Positions 26,794 to 36,751 of a stretch of 41,553 bases of DNA are shown piece by piece; the first letter of the stretch is position 1, and each line of letters starts with the position of its first letter. Where the stretch lies: assembly GCA_017881915.1 (NCBI GenBank), contig JADGQK010000017.1, positions 1 to 41,553 of the forward strand, given 5' to 3'. A program made the position numbers and the translations under genes. The notes under the pieces were generated by a model. It was not told where the DNA came from and did not search any database. It saw only the letters and a list, made by a program, of their open reading frames with translations. Source of the DNA: Chloroflexota bacterium. Lineage in GTDB: Bacteria > Chloroflexota > Limnocylindria > Limnocylindrales > CSP1-4.

Positions 26794-28125
26794 CTAGTGT
26801 AGACGCTCTCCGGCGAGGGTCGCGATGGAGTCGGCCAGCTCGCGGACAAGCGCCGCATCGGGACCTTCAACCATCACCCGCAGGGCGGGCTCGGTGCCCG
26901 ATGGTCGGACAAGGATCCGGCCGCCCGACCCGAGGCGCTCGCCCGCCTCGGCGATCGTCCGGCGGAGGACCGGGTCGCCCTCCCACTGGTCCTTGTGACG
27001 AACGCGAACGGCTCGTTGCTCCTGTGGGAACAGGGGAATCTCGGCGGCCAGCTCGTCCACCGCCCGACCGGCCCGGCCCAGCACCCCGAGCAGCTCAAGG
27101 CCGGTCACCAGGCCGTCGCCCGACGAGGCGTGATCGAGGACGATCACGTGGCCGCTCTTCTCGCCGCCCAGGTTGGCGTCGTTTACGAGCATCCCCTCGA
27201 GGATGTACTTGTCACCGACCGGGGTCCGCACAAGCTGGCCGCCGGCGGCTCCAATGGCCACCTCGAGGCCACCATTTGAGAGCACGGTCACGACCACGAT
27301 GCCATTGCGCAGCGCGTTCCGGCGCAGGCGGTCGAGGGCGATCAGCCCGATCAGCTGATCGCCGTCGACGACCAGGCCCTTGCGGTCGACGACGACGAGC
27401 CGGTCGGCATCGCCATCGAGGGCAAAGCCCAGGTCGGCACCGCGGGCGAGGACCGCGCTGGCCAACGCTGCGGGGGCCGTGGCCCCGCATTCGACGTTGA
27501 TGTTCACGCCGTCGGGTTGGTTGTAGATCACGTCGACGGTGGCGCCTGTCGCCGCGAGGATCTCCGGGGCGGCGACGCCGCCGGCTCCGTTGGCGCAATC
27601 AAGGACGATCCGGAGATCCGTCTGGATCGATCGGGCCAGCTCCAGACGGGCGGACCGGTAGCGCTCGAGCAGGGCGGGCGCGTCGACCACCCGGCCGATT
27701 CCGGCATTGCGTGGACCAGCGAGCTCCTCCGTCCGCCAGATCAGGGCCTCGAGGGCATCCTCGCGATCGTCGTCGAGCTTCATCCCCCGCGCGTCGAGGA
27801 CCTTCAGACCGTTGTCCTCGGCCGGGTTGTGCGAGGCCGAGACCATGATCCCGGCGCCGAATTCGCCGCTCCCGGCCAGGAATGCGAGGGCCGGGGTGGG
27901 CAGCATCCCAGCCAGGTGGACATCCGCGCCGATGCTGGCCGCGCCGGCCGCGATCGCGGCGACGAACATGCCACCGGAGCGCCGGGTGTCCTGGCCAACG
28001 ACCAGCGCCCGGCCGGCGCCGAGCAGCTCATGGGCCGTGGCCCGGCCGAGGGCGTAGGCCAGGGTGGGCTTGAGGTCCACGTTGGCGACGCCCCGAATGC
28101 CGTCGGTGCCGAAGAGTCGGGCCAT
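26794..28125 (-). CDS. glmM: phosphoglucosamine mutase
   Basis: RLFGTDGIRGVANVDLKPTLAYALGRA; catalytic Ser loop MVSASHNPAEDNGLKVL; FALDGDADRLVVVD. Confidence 0.97.
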   Translation of the reverse strand: MARLFGTDGIRGVANVDLKPTLAYALGRATAHELLGAGRALVVGQDTRRSGGMFVAAIAAGAASIGADVHLAGMLPTPALAFLAGSGEFGAGIMVSASHNPAEDNGLKVLDARGMKLDDDREDALEALIWRTEELAGPRNAGIGRVVDAPALLERYRSARLELARSIQTDLRIVLDCANGAGGVAAPEILAATGATVDVIYNQPDGVNINVECGATAPAALASAVLARGADLGFALDGDADRLVVVDRKGLVVDGDQLIGLIALDRLRRNALRNGIVVVTVLSNGGLEVAIGAAGGQLVRTPVGDKYILEGMLVNDANLGGEKSGHVIVLDHASSGDGLVTGLELLGVLGRAGRAVDELAAEIPLFPQEQRAVRVRHKDQWEGDPVLRRTIAEAGERLGSGGRILVRPSGTEPALRVMVEGPDAALVRELADSIATLAGERLH

Positions 28126-28126
28126 C

Positions 28127-29395
28127 CTAGGGGCCAGCCGAGGCGGGCGGGGCCGACGAGGGACTGGGCGAGGCCGGTGCCACCGAAATCGTGACCGAGA
28201 CGGTTGTCGGCGCCAGGCCGATCAGGGTGAGGCTGGCCGGCAGGTTGACGGTGGGGGTCAGGACGTGGATGCCCGGTGCCAGCCCGTCGACATCGACCGT
28301 CACCGAGAACGTCTGACCCTGGATCCCGACCAGGGCGGCCGGCGAGCCGCCCAGCGTGACCAGAACCTGGTCGACCGACAAGCTGTACAGGCGATCGTCG
28401 CGAGCCCCGGACAGGACGATCCCTACCGAAAACGTCTGCGAGGCGGTCACCGGCCTGAGGCGGACCGTGACCGAGACCGTGCCCGAGCCGATCGTGGTGA
28501 TCCCTGCCGGCAGGACCAGGTTGACGACCCGGGTAACGTCGCCGATGGCTCCGGTCAGGTCGACCGTGCCAGTGTCGATCTGGTTCAGCGAGGCCAGCGC
28601 GTCGGCGTCGCCTTCGACGGTCACCGCCGTGGGGTTGACGGTCACGCTGCTGACCTGGAAGCCGCTATTCGGCACGCCGCCGAATTTGGGATTGACCGGC
28701 ACCGTCCGAGTCTGCTGGCTGCCGACCCGGATCTGCACCCGGACGGTCTGTGGGTCGATCTTGACCGGGCTGAGGGCATTGCCCAGCGCGTCCACCGCCA
28801 CGAGCGGGACCTGCTGGTCGACATCGAGGCCGGATGGCTGGATCACGACCCGGGCGATCACCGCCGTTGTCAGGCGGACCACCGAGGCGGGCCCCGAGAC
28901 GCTCACCGAATTGACCGACAGGACGGCTGCCTGGGGCTGCAGACCGGCGGGGACGGTGCCCTTGTCGACCTCGACCGGGACGTTCTTCGAGATCAGCGGA
29001 TCGAGCTGGACCTGGACCAGCTGGGGATCGAAGTCGAGGATCTGGACCCGGGGGTCGGCGGCCTGGACGTGGACCTGGACGGTTGCAAACGCGGTGCCCG
29101 CCTTGGGCGTCGCGGTCGACAGGTCAACCGTGGCGGTGAAGCTCAAGCTGCCGAGCCGGTCGGCCACGTCGGTCGGCGCGAAGTAGCGGATGTTGGTGAC
29201 CTCGCCCAGGTTGCTCAGGAGAACCGCATTCGTGGGCTGGTTGGTCGCGACGATCGGAATCCGGCCTGGCCAGACCTGGGCGTTCTGGGACAGGACGAGG
29301 CCGGCGTACAGGAACGTGGCGAGGACGACCGAGCCCAGCTTGAGCGGCCAGTTCCGGACGATCCGGGCGGCGATCCGGGCAACGTTCTGGCTCAT
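28127..29395 (-). CDS. cdaR: YbbR-domain protein (CdaR-like regulator of CdaA)
   Basis: N-terminal WPLKLGSVVLATFLYAGLV helix, repeated beta-rich PKFGGVPNSGFQVSSVTVNPTAVTVEGDADALASLNQIDT units; lies between cdaA and glmM. Confidence 0.88.
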   Translation of the reverse strand: MSQNVARIAARIVRNWPLKLGSVVLATFLYAGLVLSQNAQVWPGRIPIVATNQPTNAVLLSNLGEVTNIRYFAPTDVADRLGSLSFTATVDLSTATPKAGTAFATVQVHVQAADPRVQILDFDPQLVQVQLDPLISKNVPVEVDKGTVPAGLQPQAAVLSVNSVSVSGPASVVRLTTAVIARVVIQPSGLDVDQQVPLVAVDALGNALSPVKIDPQTVRVQIRVGSQQTRTVPVNPKFGGVPNSGFQVSSVTVNPTAVTVEGDADALASLNQIDTGTVDLTGAIGDVTRVVNLVLPAGITTIGSGTVSVTVRLRPVTASQTFSVGIVLSGARDDRLYSLSVDQVLVTLGGSPAALVGIQGQTFSVTVDVDGLAPGIHVLTPTVNLPASLTLIGLAPTTVSVTISVAPASPSPSSAPPASAGP

Positions 29396-30306
29396 GGGCC
29401 GGGCGGTCCAGCCGGAGGCGGCGGCGGGCCGCCGGGATCATCGGCGACCCGGCGCGGTCGGGTGACCCGGGCGCTCGAGGGACGGAGGCTGCCCGAGGGC
29501 ATGTGGCCGAGCAGCGAACGCCGCCCACCGGACGAATCGAGCAGCTCGATCAGGGCTCGCTCGAGCTGGACCGGGTTCAGGTTGCGCACGATCCGGGCCC
29601 GTTCAACCAGGCTGGTCTGGCCGGTCTCCTCGGACACGACGACGACGACGGCATCGGTCTGCTCGGCGATCCCGACCGCCGCCCGATGGCGGGTCCCGAA
29701 GCGTTCGGCCGGCAGGATCGTGGTCTCGGCCAGGGGCAGCACGGCACCGGCCGCCACGACCGAGTCGCCGCGCACGATCACCGCCCCGTCGTGGAGCGGC
29801 GAGCGGGGCATGAAGATCGTGCGCAGCAGATCCGCGGTCAGGTCAGCGTGGAGCATCACCCCGGTCTCGGCAATCTCGCCGAGGGCAGTCTCGCGCTCGA
29901 TCACGATCAGGGCGCCGTAGTGATCCGCGGCGAGCAGGCCGCAGGCACGGGCCACCTCGGCCGCGACGTGGCCAACGACGCGTCGATCGGCCCCGCTCAG
30001 GAGCCAGGCAAAGGAGCCGACCCGGCCGATCCGGTCGAGGGCCCGACGGAGCTCCGGCTGGAAGACGACGACCAGGGCGAAGACACCGACCAGCGCGCCT
30101 GTCTCGAGGACCTGGCGGAGGAGCCGGAGATCGAAGAAACGAGCAGCGGCATAGACCAGCAGCATCACCGTGACCCCGATCACGAGGCTGACGGCGCGGG
30201 TCCCCCGGATCAGGCTGAACAGGCCGTAGATCAGCAGGGCGGTGATGAGGACATCGACCACCGTGTTGAGCCGGACCTGGTCGAGGATCGACTGGACGAG
30301 CTGCAT
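29392..30306 (-). CDS. cdaA: diadenylate cyclase (c-di-AMP synthase) CdaA
   Basis: N-terminal TM helices; DAC-domain motifs GALIVIERETALGE, SPLHDGAVIVRGDSVVAAGAVLPL (DGA) and FGTRHRAAVGIAEQTDAVVVVVSEETG (RHR). Confidence 0.96.
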   Translation of the reverse strand: MQLVQSILDQVRLNTVVDVLITALLIYGLFSLIRGTRAVSLVIGVTVMLLVYAAARFFDLRLLRQVLETGALVGVFALVVVFQPELRRALDRIGRVGSFAWLLSGADRRVVGHVAAEVARACGLLAADHYGALIVIERETALGEIAETGVMLHADLTADLLRTIFMPRSPLHDGAVIVRGDSVVAAGAVLPLAETTILPAERFGTRHRAAVGIAEQTDAVVVVVSEETGQTSLVERARIVRNLNPVQLERALIELLDSSGGRRSLLGHMPSGSLRPSSARVTRPRRVADDPGGPPPPPAGPPGP

Positions 30307-30321
30307 CGTGCGCCCAGTCTA
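30304..30321 (-). promoter_or_regulatory. candidate near-leaderless promoter of cdaA (TAGACT-N9-ATG)
   Basis: Minus strand TAGACTGGGCGCACGATG in the gap after the TPR gene. Confidence 0.3.
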
Positions 30322-30323
30322 GG

Positions 30324-31325
30324 TCAGGCACACAGTCCGGCGAGCCGGCTGTCGTCGGGCAGGAGGCGGATCGCGGCGGCACACAGCCGATCGCGCACAG
30401 CCGCATCGCCGGACAGCTCGACCAGGCGACCGAGGAGGAGGAGCTTGTCGCCGGCCAGCGATCGCCAGCCGCGGGCGACGTACAGCTCGACGAGGACGAG
30501 GTGGAGATCCGGGTCGTCGGGGGCCAGGCCGAGGGCCGAGTCGGCGGCATCGAGGGCGGCCTCATCGAGGCCGGCGGCGGCGAGCTCGCGACTGACCGCC
30601 ACGATTGCCCGGACCGCGCTCGCCGGATCGCCGGAACCCATCGCGGCTTCGAGCCGGACGCTGACCGCGGCGATGTCGATCGGCACGAGCTCCGGCGGTG
30701 TTGCGCGCCCGGGCGCTGCGGCACCGGCCGGGCCCTCGGCGACAACCTCCCCGGCCCCGTCTTCGGCCGTCTCTCCCGGCGGCGGCCCCCCAGCGGCCGG
30801 CGCGTCGGCCAACCCCGGCAGGACCTGGACCGGTTCCTCGAGGACCCGCAGGGCGCGGGCGAGGGCCGCCTCGGCAGCCCCTCCGGGAGCGTCGCGGACG
30901 AGCTCGGTCAGGTCGGCGAGGTGACGCCGGCGGGCCCTCGACTCCGCCAGCTCGAGGGCACGCCGGGCGGTGTCGCAGGCGTCGGGCAGGCGGCCACCCA
31001 CGGCCTGCACCTCGGCCAGCAGGTCGAGCGCACCAGCCGCCTCGGCCGGGCGGCCGGCCCGGATCAGCGCGTCTGCCCGACCGCCCAGCGCCGACTCGTC
31101 GCGGGGCGCCAGGCCCAGGGCGCCACCATAGGCATCGAGGGCGTCATCAAGCCGGCCAAGGCGGACCAGGACGGTGGCCCGGCTGGTCAGCGGCAGGGCC
31201 CGGTCGGGGGCGACCTCGGCAGCGTCGGCGTAGGCCACCAGGGCCTCATCGAGCCGGCCGTGCAGGGCGGCCACGTGGCCGAGGCGGAGGGCCTCCTTGT
31301 AGCGCTCGTACGGGGCATCGGTCAT
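30324..31325 (-). CDS. TPR-repeat protein
   Basis: Repeats such as LGHVAALHGRLDEALVAYADAAEVAPDRALPLTSRATVLVRLGRLDDALDAYGGALGLAPRDESAL; ATGA overlap with argF. Confidence 0.85.
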   Translation of the reverse strand: MTDAPYERYKEALRLGHVAALHGRLDEALVAYADAAEVAPDRALPLTSRATVLVRLGRLDDALDAYGGALGLAPRDESALGGRADALIRAGRPAEAAGALDLLAEVQAVGGRLPDACDTARRALELAESRARRRHLADLTELVRDAPGGAAEAALARALRVLEEPVQVLPGLADAPAAGGPPPGETAEDGAGEVVAEGPAGAAAPGRATPPELVPIDIAAVSVRLEAAMGSGDPASAVRAIVAVSRELAAAGLDEAALDAADSALGLAPDDPDLHLVLVELYVARGWRSLAGDKLLLLGRLVELSGDAAVRDRLCAAAIRLLPDDSRLAGLCA

Positions 31326-32305
31326 TGCTGGCCCCCCGGGGGCTGGCCGGCGAAGTCGGGCGCCCCGATCAACTCGACAAGGAGCGCCTTCTGGACGTGG
31401 AGCCGATTCTCTGACTGGTCAAAGACTACGCTCTGCGGCCCATCCATCACCTCCGACGTGATCTCTTCCCCGCGGTGGGCGGGCAGGCAGTGCATCACGA
31501 TCGCGTTGGGCCCGGCAGTCGCCAACAGCCCGGCGTTCACCTGGAACCCCGCGAATGCGTCGCGCCGCTCTTCGGCCTCGGCCTCCTGGCCCATCGACGT
31601 CCAGGCGTCGGTGTACACGACGGAGGCACCGGCCACCACCTCGGCCGGTTCGCCCGAGAAGACGATCCGACCGCCATTTGCCGCGGCAAGGTCCTGGGCC
31701 CGCTCGACGATCCGGGAGTTGGGGGCGTAGCCCGGCGGATGGGCGAGACGCACCTCGATGCCGAGCGTCGCCCCGAGCAGGGCGAGCGAGTGGTAGACGT
31801 TGTTGCCATCGCCGACGAACGCGAGGACGACGCCCTCGAGCCGGCCGAGCTGCTCCCGGATGGTGAACAGGTCGGCGAGCGCCTGGCAGGGATGCTCGCG
31901 CAGGGTCAGCCCGTTGATGACCGGGATCGCCGCCTGGGCCGCCAGCTCCACGGCCACCTCGTGCGGCCCCGTCCGGACAACGATCGCATCGACCAGTCGC
32001 TCGAGGTTGCGGGCCACGTCGCGGACGCTCTCACGCGCCCCCAGGACGACCTCATTGGTCAGGTAGATCGCGTGGCCGCCGAGCTGGGCGGCGCCCACCT
32101 CGAACGTCACCCGGGTCCGCAGGCTGGGCTTCTGGAAGAGCATCGCCAGGGTCCGCCCGGCGAGCGCCGGTCGGGCGTGGCGGCGGATGGCCCGAAACTC
32201 AGCCTTCAGCTCAGCAGCTCGATCGAAGAGCCCCTCCACCTCCGGCCGCGACAGGTCCGCGACGCTCAGCAGATCGCGACCACGCAGCGAGCCCGCGGTC
32301 GACAT
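31322..32305 (-). CDS. argF: ornithine carbamoyltransferase
   Basis: FQKPSLRTRVTFEVGAAQLGGHAIYL; HPCQALADLFTI; YTDAWTSMGQE; MHCLPAHRGEEIT. Confidence 0.95.
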   Translation of the reverse strand: MSTAGSLRGRDLLSVADLSRPEVEGLFDRAAELKAEFRAIRRHARPALAGRTLAMLFQKPSLRTRVTFEVGAAQLGGHAIYLTNEVVLGARESVRDVARNLERLVDAIVVRTGPHEVAVELAAQAAIPVINGLTLREHPCQALADLFTIREQLGRLEGVVLAFVGDGNNVYHSLALLGATLGIEVRLAHPPGYAPNSRIVERAQDLAAANGGRIVFSGEPAEVVAGASVVYTDAWTSMGQEAEAEERRDAFAGFQVNAGLLATAGPNAIVMHCLPAHRGEEITSEVMDGPQSVVFDQSENRLHVQKALLVELIGAPDFAGQPPGGQQ

Positions 32306-32340
32306 CAGGCTGGCGTCCGTGCCGCGCCGATCGGCGGCGG

Positions 32341-32736
32341 CTAGCGCTTCGTGTACTGGGGCGCCTTGCGGGCTCGCTTCAGGCCGTACTTCTTGCGCTC
32401 CTTCATCCGGGGGTCGCGGGTGAGCAGGCCCGCCTGGCGAAGGGCGAGGCGATTCATCTCATCGAGCTGCAGGAGGGCCCGGGCAATCCCATGGCGGATC
32501 GCGCCGGCCTGGCCGGTGACCCCGCCACCCTCGACCTTGACCAGCGTATTGAACCGGCCGTCCGTGCCGGTCACCCGGAATGGCATTCGGACATCCGTCT
32601 CGTTGACGGCATTGCCGAAGTGCTGGTCCATGGTCCGGCCGTTAACGACGATCTCACCCTCGCCGGGCAGGAGGCGGACACGGGCGACAGCCGTCTTGCG
32701 GCGGCCTGTCCCGTAATAGAACGCGGGGGTCGACAT
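32341..32736 (-). CDS. rpsI: 30S ribosomal protein S9
   Basis: [29 protein letters not shown]-terminal [24 protein letters not shown]. Confidence 0.98.
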   Translation of the reverse strand: MSTPAFYYGTGRRKTAVARVRLLPGEGEIVVNGRTMDQHFGNAVNETDVRMPFRVTGTDGRFNTLVKVEGGGVTGQAGAIRHGIARALLQLDEMNRLALRQAGLLTRDPRMKERKKYGLKRARKAPQYTKR

Positions 32737-32752
32737 GGTGGGCGGTCCTCCG

Positions 32753-33184
32753 TCAGGCCAGCGGCTCAGGCCGCTGGGCCTGATGCGGATGATCCGAGCC
32801 GGCGTAGACCTTCAGCTTGCGAAGCTGCTGGGCGCCGAGGCGGTTGTGCGGCAACATACCCTTGACCGCCCGGCGAATGACCTCCTCGGGACGGCGCTCG
32901 AGGAGGTGACCGAGGGTCTCTTCCTTGTAACCCTGGGGATGGCCGCTGTGGCGGATGTAGAGCTTCGACTCGAGCTTGTCGCGGCTGACCGCGATGCGCC
33001 CGGCATTGAGGATGATCACGTGGTCGCCTGAGTCCAGGTGCGGAGCGTACGTGGGCTTGTGCTTGCCGATGAGGACATGGGCGACCCGCGATGCGAGGCG
33101 GCCGAGCGTTTCGTCCGCCGCATCGACGACGTACCAGCGTCGGTCGATCTCGCTCTCACGAGGCGTGTAGGTCTTCGCGGTCAT
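32753..33184 (-). CDS. rplM: 50S ribosomal protein L13
   Basis: [78 protein letters not shown]. Confidence 0.98.
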   Translation of the reverse strand: MTAKTYTPRESEIDRRWYVVDAADETLGRLASRVAHVLIGKHKPTYAPHLDSGDHVIILNAGRIAVSRDKLESKLYIRHSGHPQGYKEETLGHLLERRPEEVIRRAVKGMLPHNRLGAQQLRKLKVYAGSDHPHQAQRPEPLA

Positions 33185-33968
33185 GATGCTCCGAGTTCTC
33201 CATCCAATCCCGCGCCGGCCGCCCGAGAGCGACCCGTCGCAGGCACAGTCCCCGTGCCGGAGCGGCTGCTCCGGAGAGGGCGGGCCGTCCGGCGTCGAGC
33301 GCCGCGGCGACCCCGGCCACGTCCATCCTGCCGTCGCCGACCCTCAACAGGACGGCCACGATCCGTCGAACCATTCCCCGCAGGAAAGCATCGGCCCGGA
33401 CGTCGATCGTCACGACCCGACCCCTCCGGCGAACCCGGACCGAATGAACGGTCCGAACCGGCTGGCGGTCCGGCGCCCCGAAAGCGGAGAAGTCGTGCCG
33501 GCCAACGAGGACCGACCCGGCCAGCGCCATCGCGGCGTCGTCGAGTGGCGTCCGCACCCCGAGCGCGTAACGCTCGATGAGCGGCCGGTGCGGCCCGTTC
33601 CAGACGGTGTAGCGATACTCCCGGTACCGCGCCGCGTAGCGTGGGTGGAACCCATCCGGCACCCGCCGGATGCCGCTGATCGCGATATCCGCCGGGAGCA
33701 GTGCGCCGATCGATTGTTCGAGCCGGGCTCCGCTGAGCCGTCCCAGGTAGGTGAATGCGATCACCTGCCCCGAGGCGTGGACCCCGGCGTCCGTTCGACC
33801 GGCCCCGTCGACCCGACCCGCGCCGTCCGGCACGAGCCGCGCCAGCACGGCTTCGAGTTCTCCCTGGACCGTCCGCCTTCCTGGTTGGACCTGGAAGCCG
33901 GCAAAGTCCGTGCCGTCGTATTCGACCCGGGCGCGATAGCGCCGGGGCGCGCCCTCTCGAGCGCTCAT
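33156..33968 (-). CDS. truA: tRNA pseudouridine(38-40) synthase
   Basis: VEYDGTDFAGFQVQPGRRTVQGELE; GAGRTDAGVHASGQV; FLRGMVRRIVAVLLRVGDGR. Overlaps the rplM start by 29 nt. Confidence 0.95.
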   Translation of the reverse strand: MSAREGAPRRYRARVEYDGTDFAGFQVQPGRRTVQGELEAVLARLVPDGAGRVDGAGRTDAGVHASGQVIAFTYLGRLSGARLEQSIGALLPADIAISGIRRVPDGFHPRYAARYREYRYTVWNGPHRPLIERYALGVRTPLDDAAMALAGSVLVGRHDFSAFGAPDRQPVRTVHSVRVRRRGRVVTIDVRADAFLRGMVRRIVAVLLRVGDGRMDVAGVAAALDAGRPALSGAAAPARGLCLRRVALGRPARDWMENSEHHDREDLHAS

Positions 33969-33981
33969 TGCCGAACCCGTC

Positions 33982-34335
33982 CTAGACGAGCTCGATCTGG
34001 ACGATCTCGGCAGAGTCGCCGAGGCGCCGGCCGATGCGCACGATCCGGGTATAGCCCGAGGTGCGATCGGCGTATTTCGGTGCGATCTCGTGGAACAGCT
34101 TGTCGACGACCAGCGGCTCGTTCGGGAACTCGGCGATGACCTGGCGTCGAGCGGCCAGATCGCCGCGCTTGGCCAGGGTGATCATCCGCTCCACCCGCGG
34201 CCGGATCTCCTTGGCCTTGGCCTCGGTCGTCTGGACCTTCTCGTAGCGCAGGACCGAGACGGTCAGGTTCTTGAACAGGGCCAGCCGCGGGCCCTGCTTG
34301 CGCGAGAGCTTGCGGCCGTCGATCCGGTGGGACAT
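33982..34335 (-). CDS. rplQ: 50S ribosomal protein L17
   Basis: MSHRIDGRKLSRKQGPRLALFKNLTVSVLRYEKVQTTEAKAKEIRPRVERMITLAKRGD. Confidence 0.97.
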   Translation of the reverse strand: MSHRIDGRKLSRKQGPRLALFKNLTVSVLRYEKVQTTEAKAKEIRPRVERMITLAKRGDLAARRQVIAEFPNEPLVVDKLFHEIAPKYADRTSGYTRIVRIGRRLGDSAEIVQIELV

Positions 34336-34337
34336 CC

Positions 34338-35309
34338 TCAGACTTCCTCGCCGTCATCGTCGAAGGGCTCGTCGGAGGGCTCGCCCTCGGGGATGACGAA
34401 GCCGCGCATGCGCAGGCGCTCCTTCATCTCGTCGAGCGACTTTCGGCCGAAGTTGCGCATCCGGAGGAGGTCGTCGTCGGACAGCTGCAGGAGCTGGCCA
34501 ACCTTGACGATGTTATTGCGCTTGAGCGAGTTGTACGCCCGCATCGGCAGGTCGAGCTCCTCGATCGGCATGTCGAGCATGTTCGGGGGCAGCTGCGGAG
34601 GTCCGCCGACGGCGCTACCGGGCGTGGCCACCAGGCCGATGTTGGCGAACAGGGAGAACTGCCGGACGAGGATGTCGGCCGAGCGCGAGAGCGCCTCTTC
34701 CGGGGTGATCGAGCCGTCCGTCTCGATTTCCATTGTCAACTTGTCGTAGTTGGTGATCTGGCCGACGCGGGTTGGCTCGACCCAGTAGTTCACCTTGCGC
34801 ACGGGCGTGAAGATCGCGTCGACCGCGATCACCCCGATCGGCAGCGACTCGGAACGCTCCGCAGCGAGGTAGCCGACGCCGCGCTCGACGGTCAGGTCAA
34901 GCTCGATCGTCACGTCGTCGGTGTCGAGGGTCATCAGGATCTGTTCGGGGTTGACGATCTCGACGTCGGCCGACTCGACGATGTCGGCGGCGGTCACGGC
35001 ACCGGCACCGCTCTTGACCAGCTTGAGCTGGACCGGATGCGAGGCAAAGCTCTTGAGGCGGAGCTTCTTCACGTTCAGGACGATCTGGGTGACGTCCTCC
35101 TTGACCCCGGGGATCGTGGAGAACTCCTGGTAGACGTCCCGAATCTGGATCGAGGTGACGGCGGCCCCCTCGAGCGAGGACAGGAGGACACGGCGGAGGG
35201 CATTACCGAGGGTCACCCCGTAGCCGGCCGGCAGCGGTCCTGCCTCGTACTTGGCGAATGTGCCGAGCTCTTCGACAGGCTCGATCTGCGGACTCTCGAG
35301 TTCGATCAT
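34338..35309 (-). CDS. rpoA: DNA-directed RNA polymerase subunit alpha
   Basis: PLPAGYGVTLGNALRRVLLSSLEGAAVTSIQI; C-terminal domain LKRNNIVKVGQLLQLSDDDLLRMRNFGRKSLDEMKERL. Confidence 0.98.
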   Translation of the reverse strand: MIELESPQIEPVEELGTFAKYEAGPLPAGYGVTLGNALRRVLLSSLEGAAVTSIQIRDVYQEFSTIPGVKEDVTQIVLNVKKLRLKSFASHPVQLKLVKSGAGAVTAADIVESADVEIVNPEQILMTLDTDDVTIELDLTVERGVGYLAAERSESLPIGVIAVDAIFTPVRKVNYWVEPTRVGQITNYDKLTMEIETDGSITPEEALSRSADILVRQFSLFANIGLVATPGSAVGGPPQLPPNMLDMPIEELDLPMRAYNSLKRNNIVKVGQLLQLSDDDLLRMRNFGRKSLDEMKERLRMRGFVIPEGEPSDEPFDDDGEEV

Positions 35310-35319
35310 GGTCTGGGGC

Positions 35320-35946
35320 TTACCTCGAGTAGTACTCGACCACGAGCTGCTCGTTGAGATCGAGCGGCATCTGGTCGCGCCGGGGCTGGTCGACGATTGT
35401 CCCGGCGAGCTTCGCCGGATCCACGCTCAGCCAGTCGGGCGGCTGGTGGGAGCGGAGGGTTTCCTTCGCCAGCTTGAATGGTTCGCGAGTCGTGTGCGTC
35501 GCGCGAACCTCGACCCGGTCGCCGGGTCGGAGCTGATGAGAGGCGATGTTGGTGGGCCGTCCGTTGACGGCGAAATGGCCGTGGTTGACGAGCTGGCGGG
35601 AAGCCGCCCGGGAGCTGGCGAAGCCCATCCGGAAGACGATGTTGTCGAGCCGCAGCTCGAGCAACCGGAGGAGGTTCTCGCCGGTCACGCCGGGTCGCGC
35701 CTCGGCGGCGTCGAAGTAGTTCTTGAACTGGCGCTCGAGGACGGCGTAGACCCGCCGGACCTTCTGCTTCTCGCGCAGCTGCATCCCGTACTCGCCGACC
35801 TTGCGCCGGCGAACACCGTGCTGACCGGGCGGCGTTGGCCGCCGCTCGAAGGCGCACTTCTTCGAGTAGCAGCGAGAGCCCTTGAGGAAGAGTTTCATGC
35901 CCTCCCGGCGGCAGAGGCGACAGACGGAGGCGGTGTAACGGGCCAT
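35320..35946 (-). CDS. rpsD: 30S ribosomal protein S4
   Basis: MARYTASVCRLCRREGMKLFLKGSRCYSKKCAFERRPTPPGQHG; S4 domain LRLDNIVFRMGFASSRAASRQLVNHGHFAVNGR. Confidence 0.98.
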   Translation of the reverse strand: MARYTASVCRLCRREGMKLFLKGSRCYSKKCAFERRPTPPGQHGVRRRKVGEYGMQLREKQKVRRVYAVLERQFKNYFDAAEARPGVTGENLLRLLELRLDNIVFRMGFASSRAASRQLVNHGHFAVNGRPTNIASHQLRPGDRVEVRATHTTREPFKLAKETLRSHQPPDWLSVDPAKLAGTIVDQPRRDQMPLDLNEQLVVEYYSR

Positions 35947-35962
35947 TGTGTCCTGACCTGGC

Positions 35963-36358
35963 TCAGACCCGGCGTCGCTTGGGGGCGCGGCAGCCGTTGT
36001 GCGGGATGGGCGTGACGTCGGTGATCGCGGTCACCTCGAGTCCGGCGGCCTGGAGCGAGCGGATCGCCTGCTCCCGACCGGCCCCGGGGCCCTTGACGTA
36101 GACCTCGACCTGGCGCATCCCGTGCTCCATGGCACGGCGAGCGGCACCTTCGGCCGAAAGTGCCGCAGCGTACGGCGTGCTCTTCCGGGAACCCTTGAAG
36201 CCGGCGATGCCGGCTGAGCCCCAGCTGATCACGGCACCACCGAGATCGGTGATCGTGATGATCGTGTTGTTGAACGTCGCCTGGATGTGAACGTGACCCT
36301 GGGGCACGTTCTTGCGCTCCTTGCGACGCTGCTTGACGGCACGCTTGCGGTCGGCCAT
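35963..36358 (-). CDS. rpsK: 30S ribosomal protein S11
   Basis: [62 protein letters not shown]. Confidence 0.98.
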   Translation of the reverse strand: MADRKRAVKQRRKERKNVPQGHVHIQATFNNTIITITDLGGAVISWGSAGIAGFKGSRKSTPYAAALSAEGAARRAMEHGMRQVEVYVKGPGAGREQAIRSLQAAGLEVTAITDVTPIPHNGCRAPKRRRV

Positions 36359-36376
36359 GGCTGGGCTAGGTTCCCC

Positions 36377-36748
36377 TTACTTCTTCCGGCGAACGCCGAC
36401 CGTCTTCTTCGGTCCGCGCCGCTGGCGTGCATTCGTCTTCGTCCGTTGGCCGCGCGCCGGCAGGTTGCGCCGATGGCGGCTGCCGCGGTACGAGCCGATC
36501 TCGATGAGACGCTTGATGTTCAGGGCGACCTCGCGACGCAGGTCCCCCTCGACCTTATAACGGCGATCGATGATCTCGCGGAGCCGATTGACCTGCTCCT
36601 CGGTGAGGTCACGCACCCGGGTGTCCGGGTTGATGTTGGCCTGGGCGAGAATCTTCTGGCTGGTCGGCAGGCCGAGCCCGAAGATATAGGTGAGGGCGAT
36701 CTCCACCCGCTTCTCGCGCGGGATATCAACTCCGGCAATGCGTGCCAT
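36377..36748 (-). CDS. rpsM: 30S ribosomal protein S13
   Basis: [64 protein letters not shown]. Confidence 0.98.
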   Translation of the reverse strand: MARIAGVDIPREKRVEIALTYIFGLGLPTSQKILAQANINPDTRVRDLTEEQVNRLREIIDRRYKVEGDLRREVALNIKRLIEIGSYRGSRHRRNLPARGQRTKTNARQRRGPKKTVGVRRKK

Positions 36749-36751
36749 CGG

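Noticed and set aside
28064-29920. Plus-strand 618-aa ORF
   Set aside because: Antisense to cdaR and cdaA, which have recognisable domains; no motif in the shadow frame.
33156-33184. 29-nt truA/rplM overlap as a possible error
   Set aside because: Both proteins look complete and the L13 start is canonical; long but plausible operon overlap.
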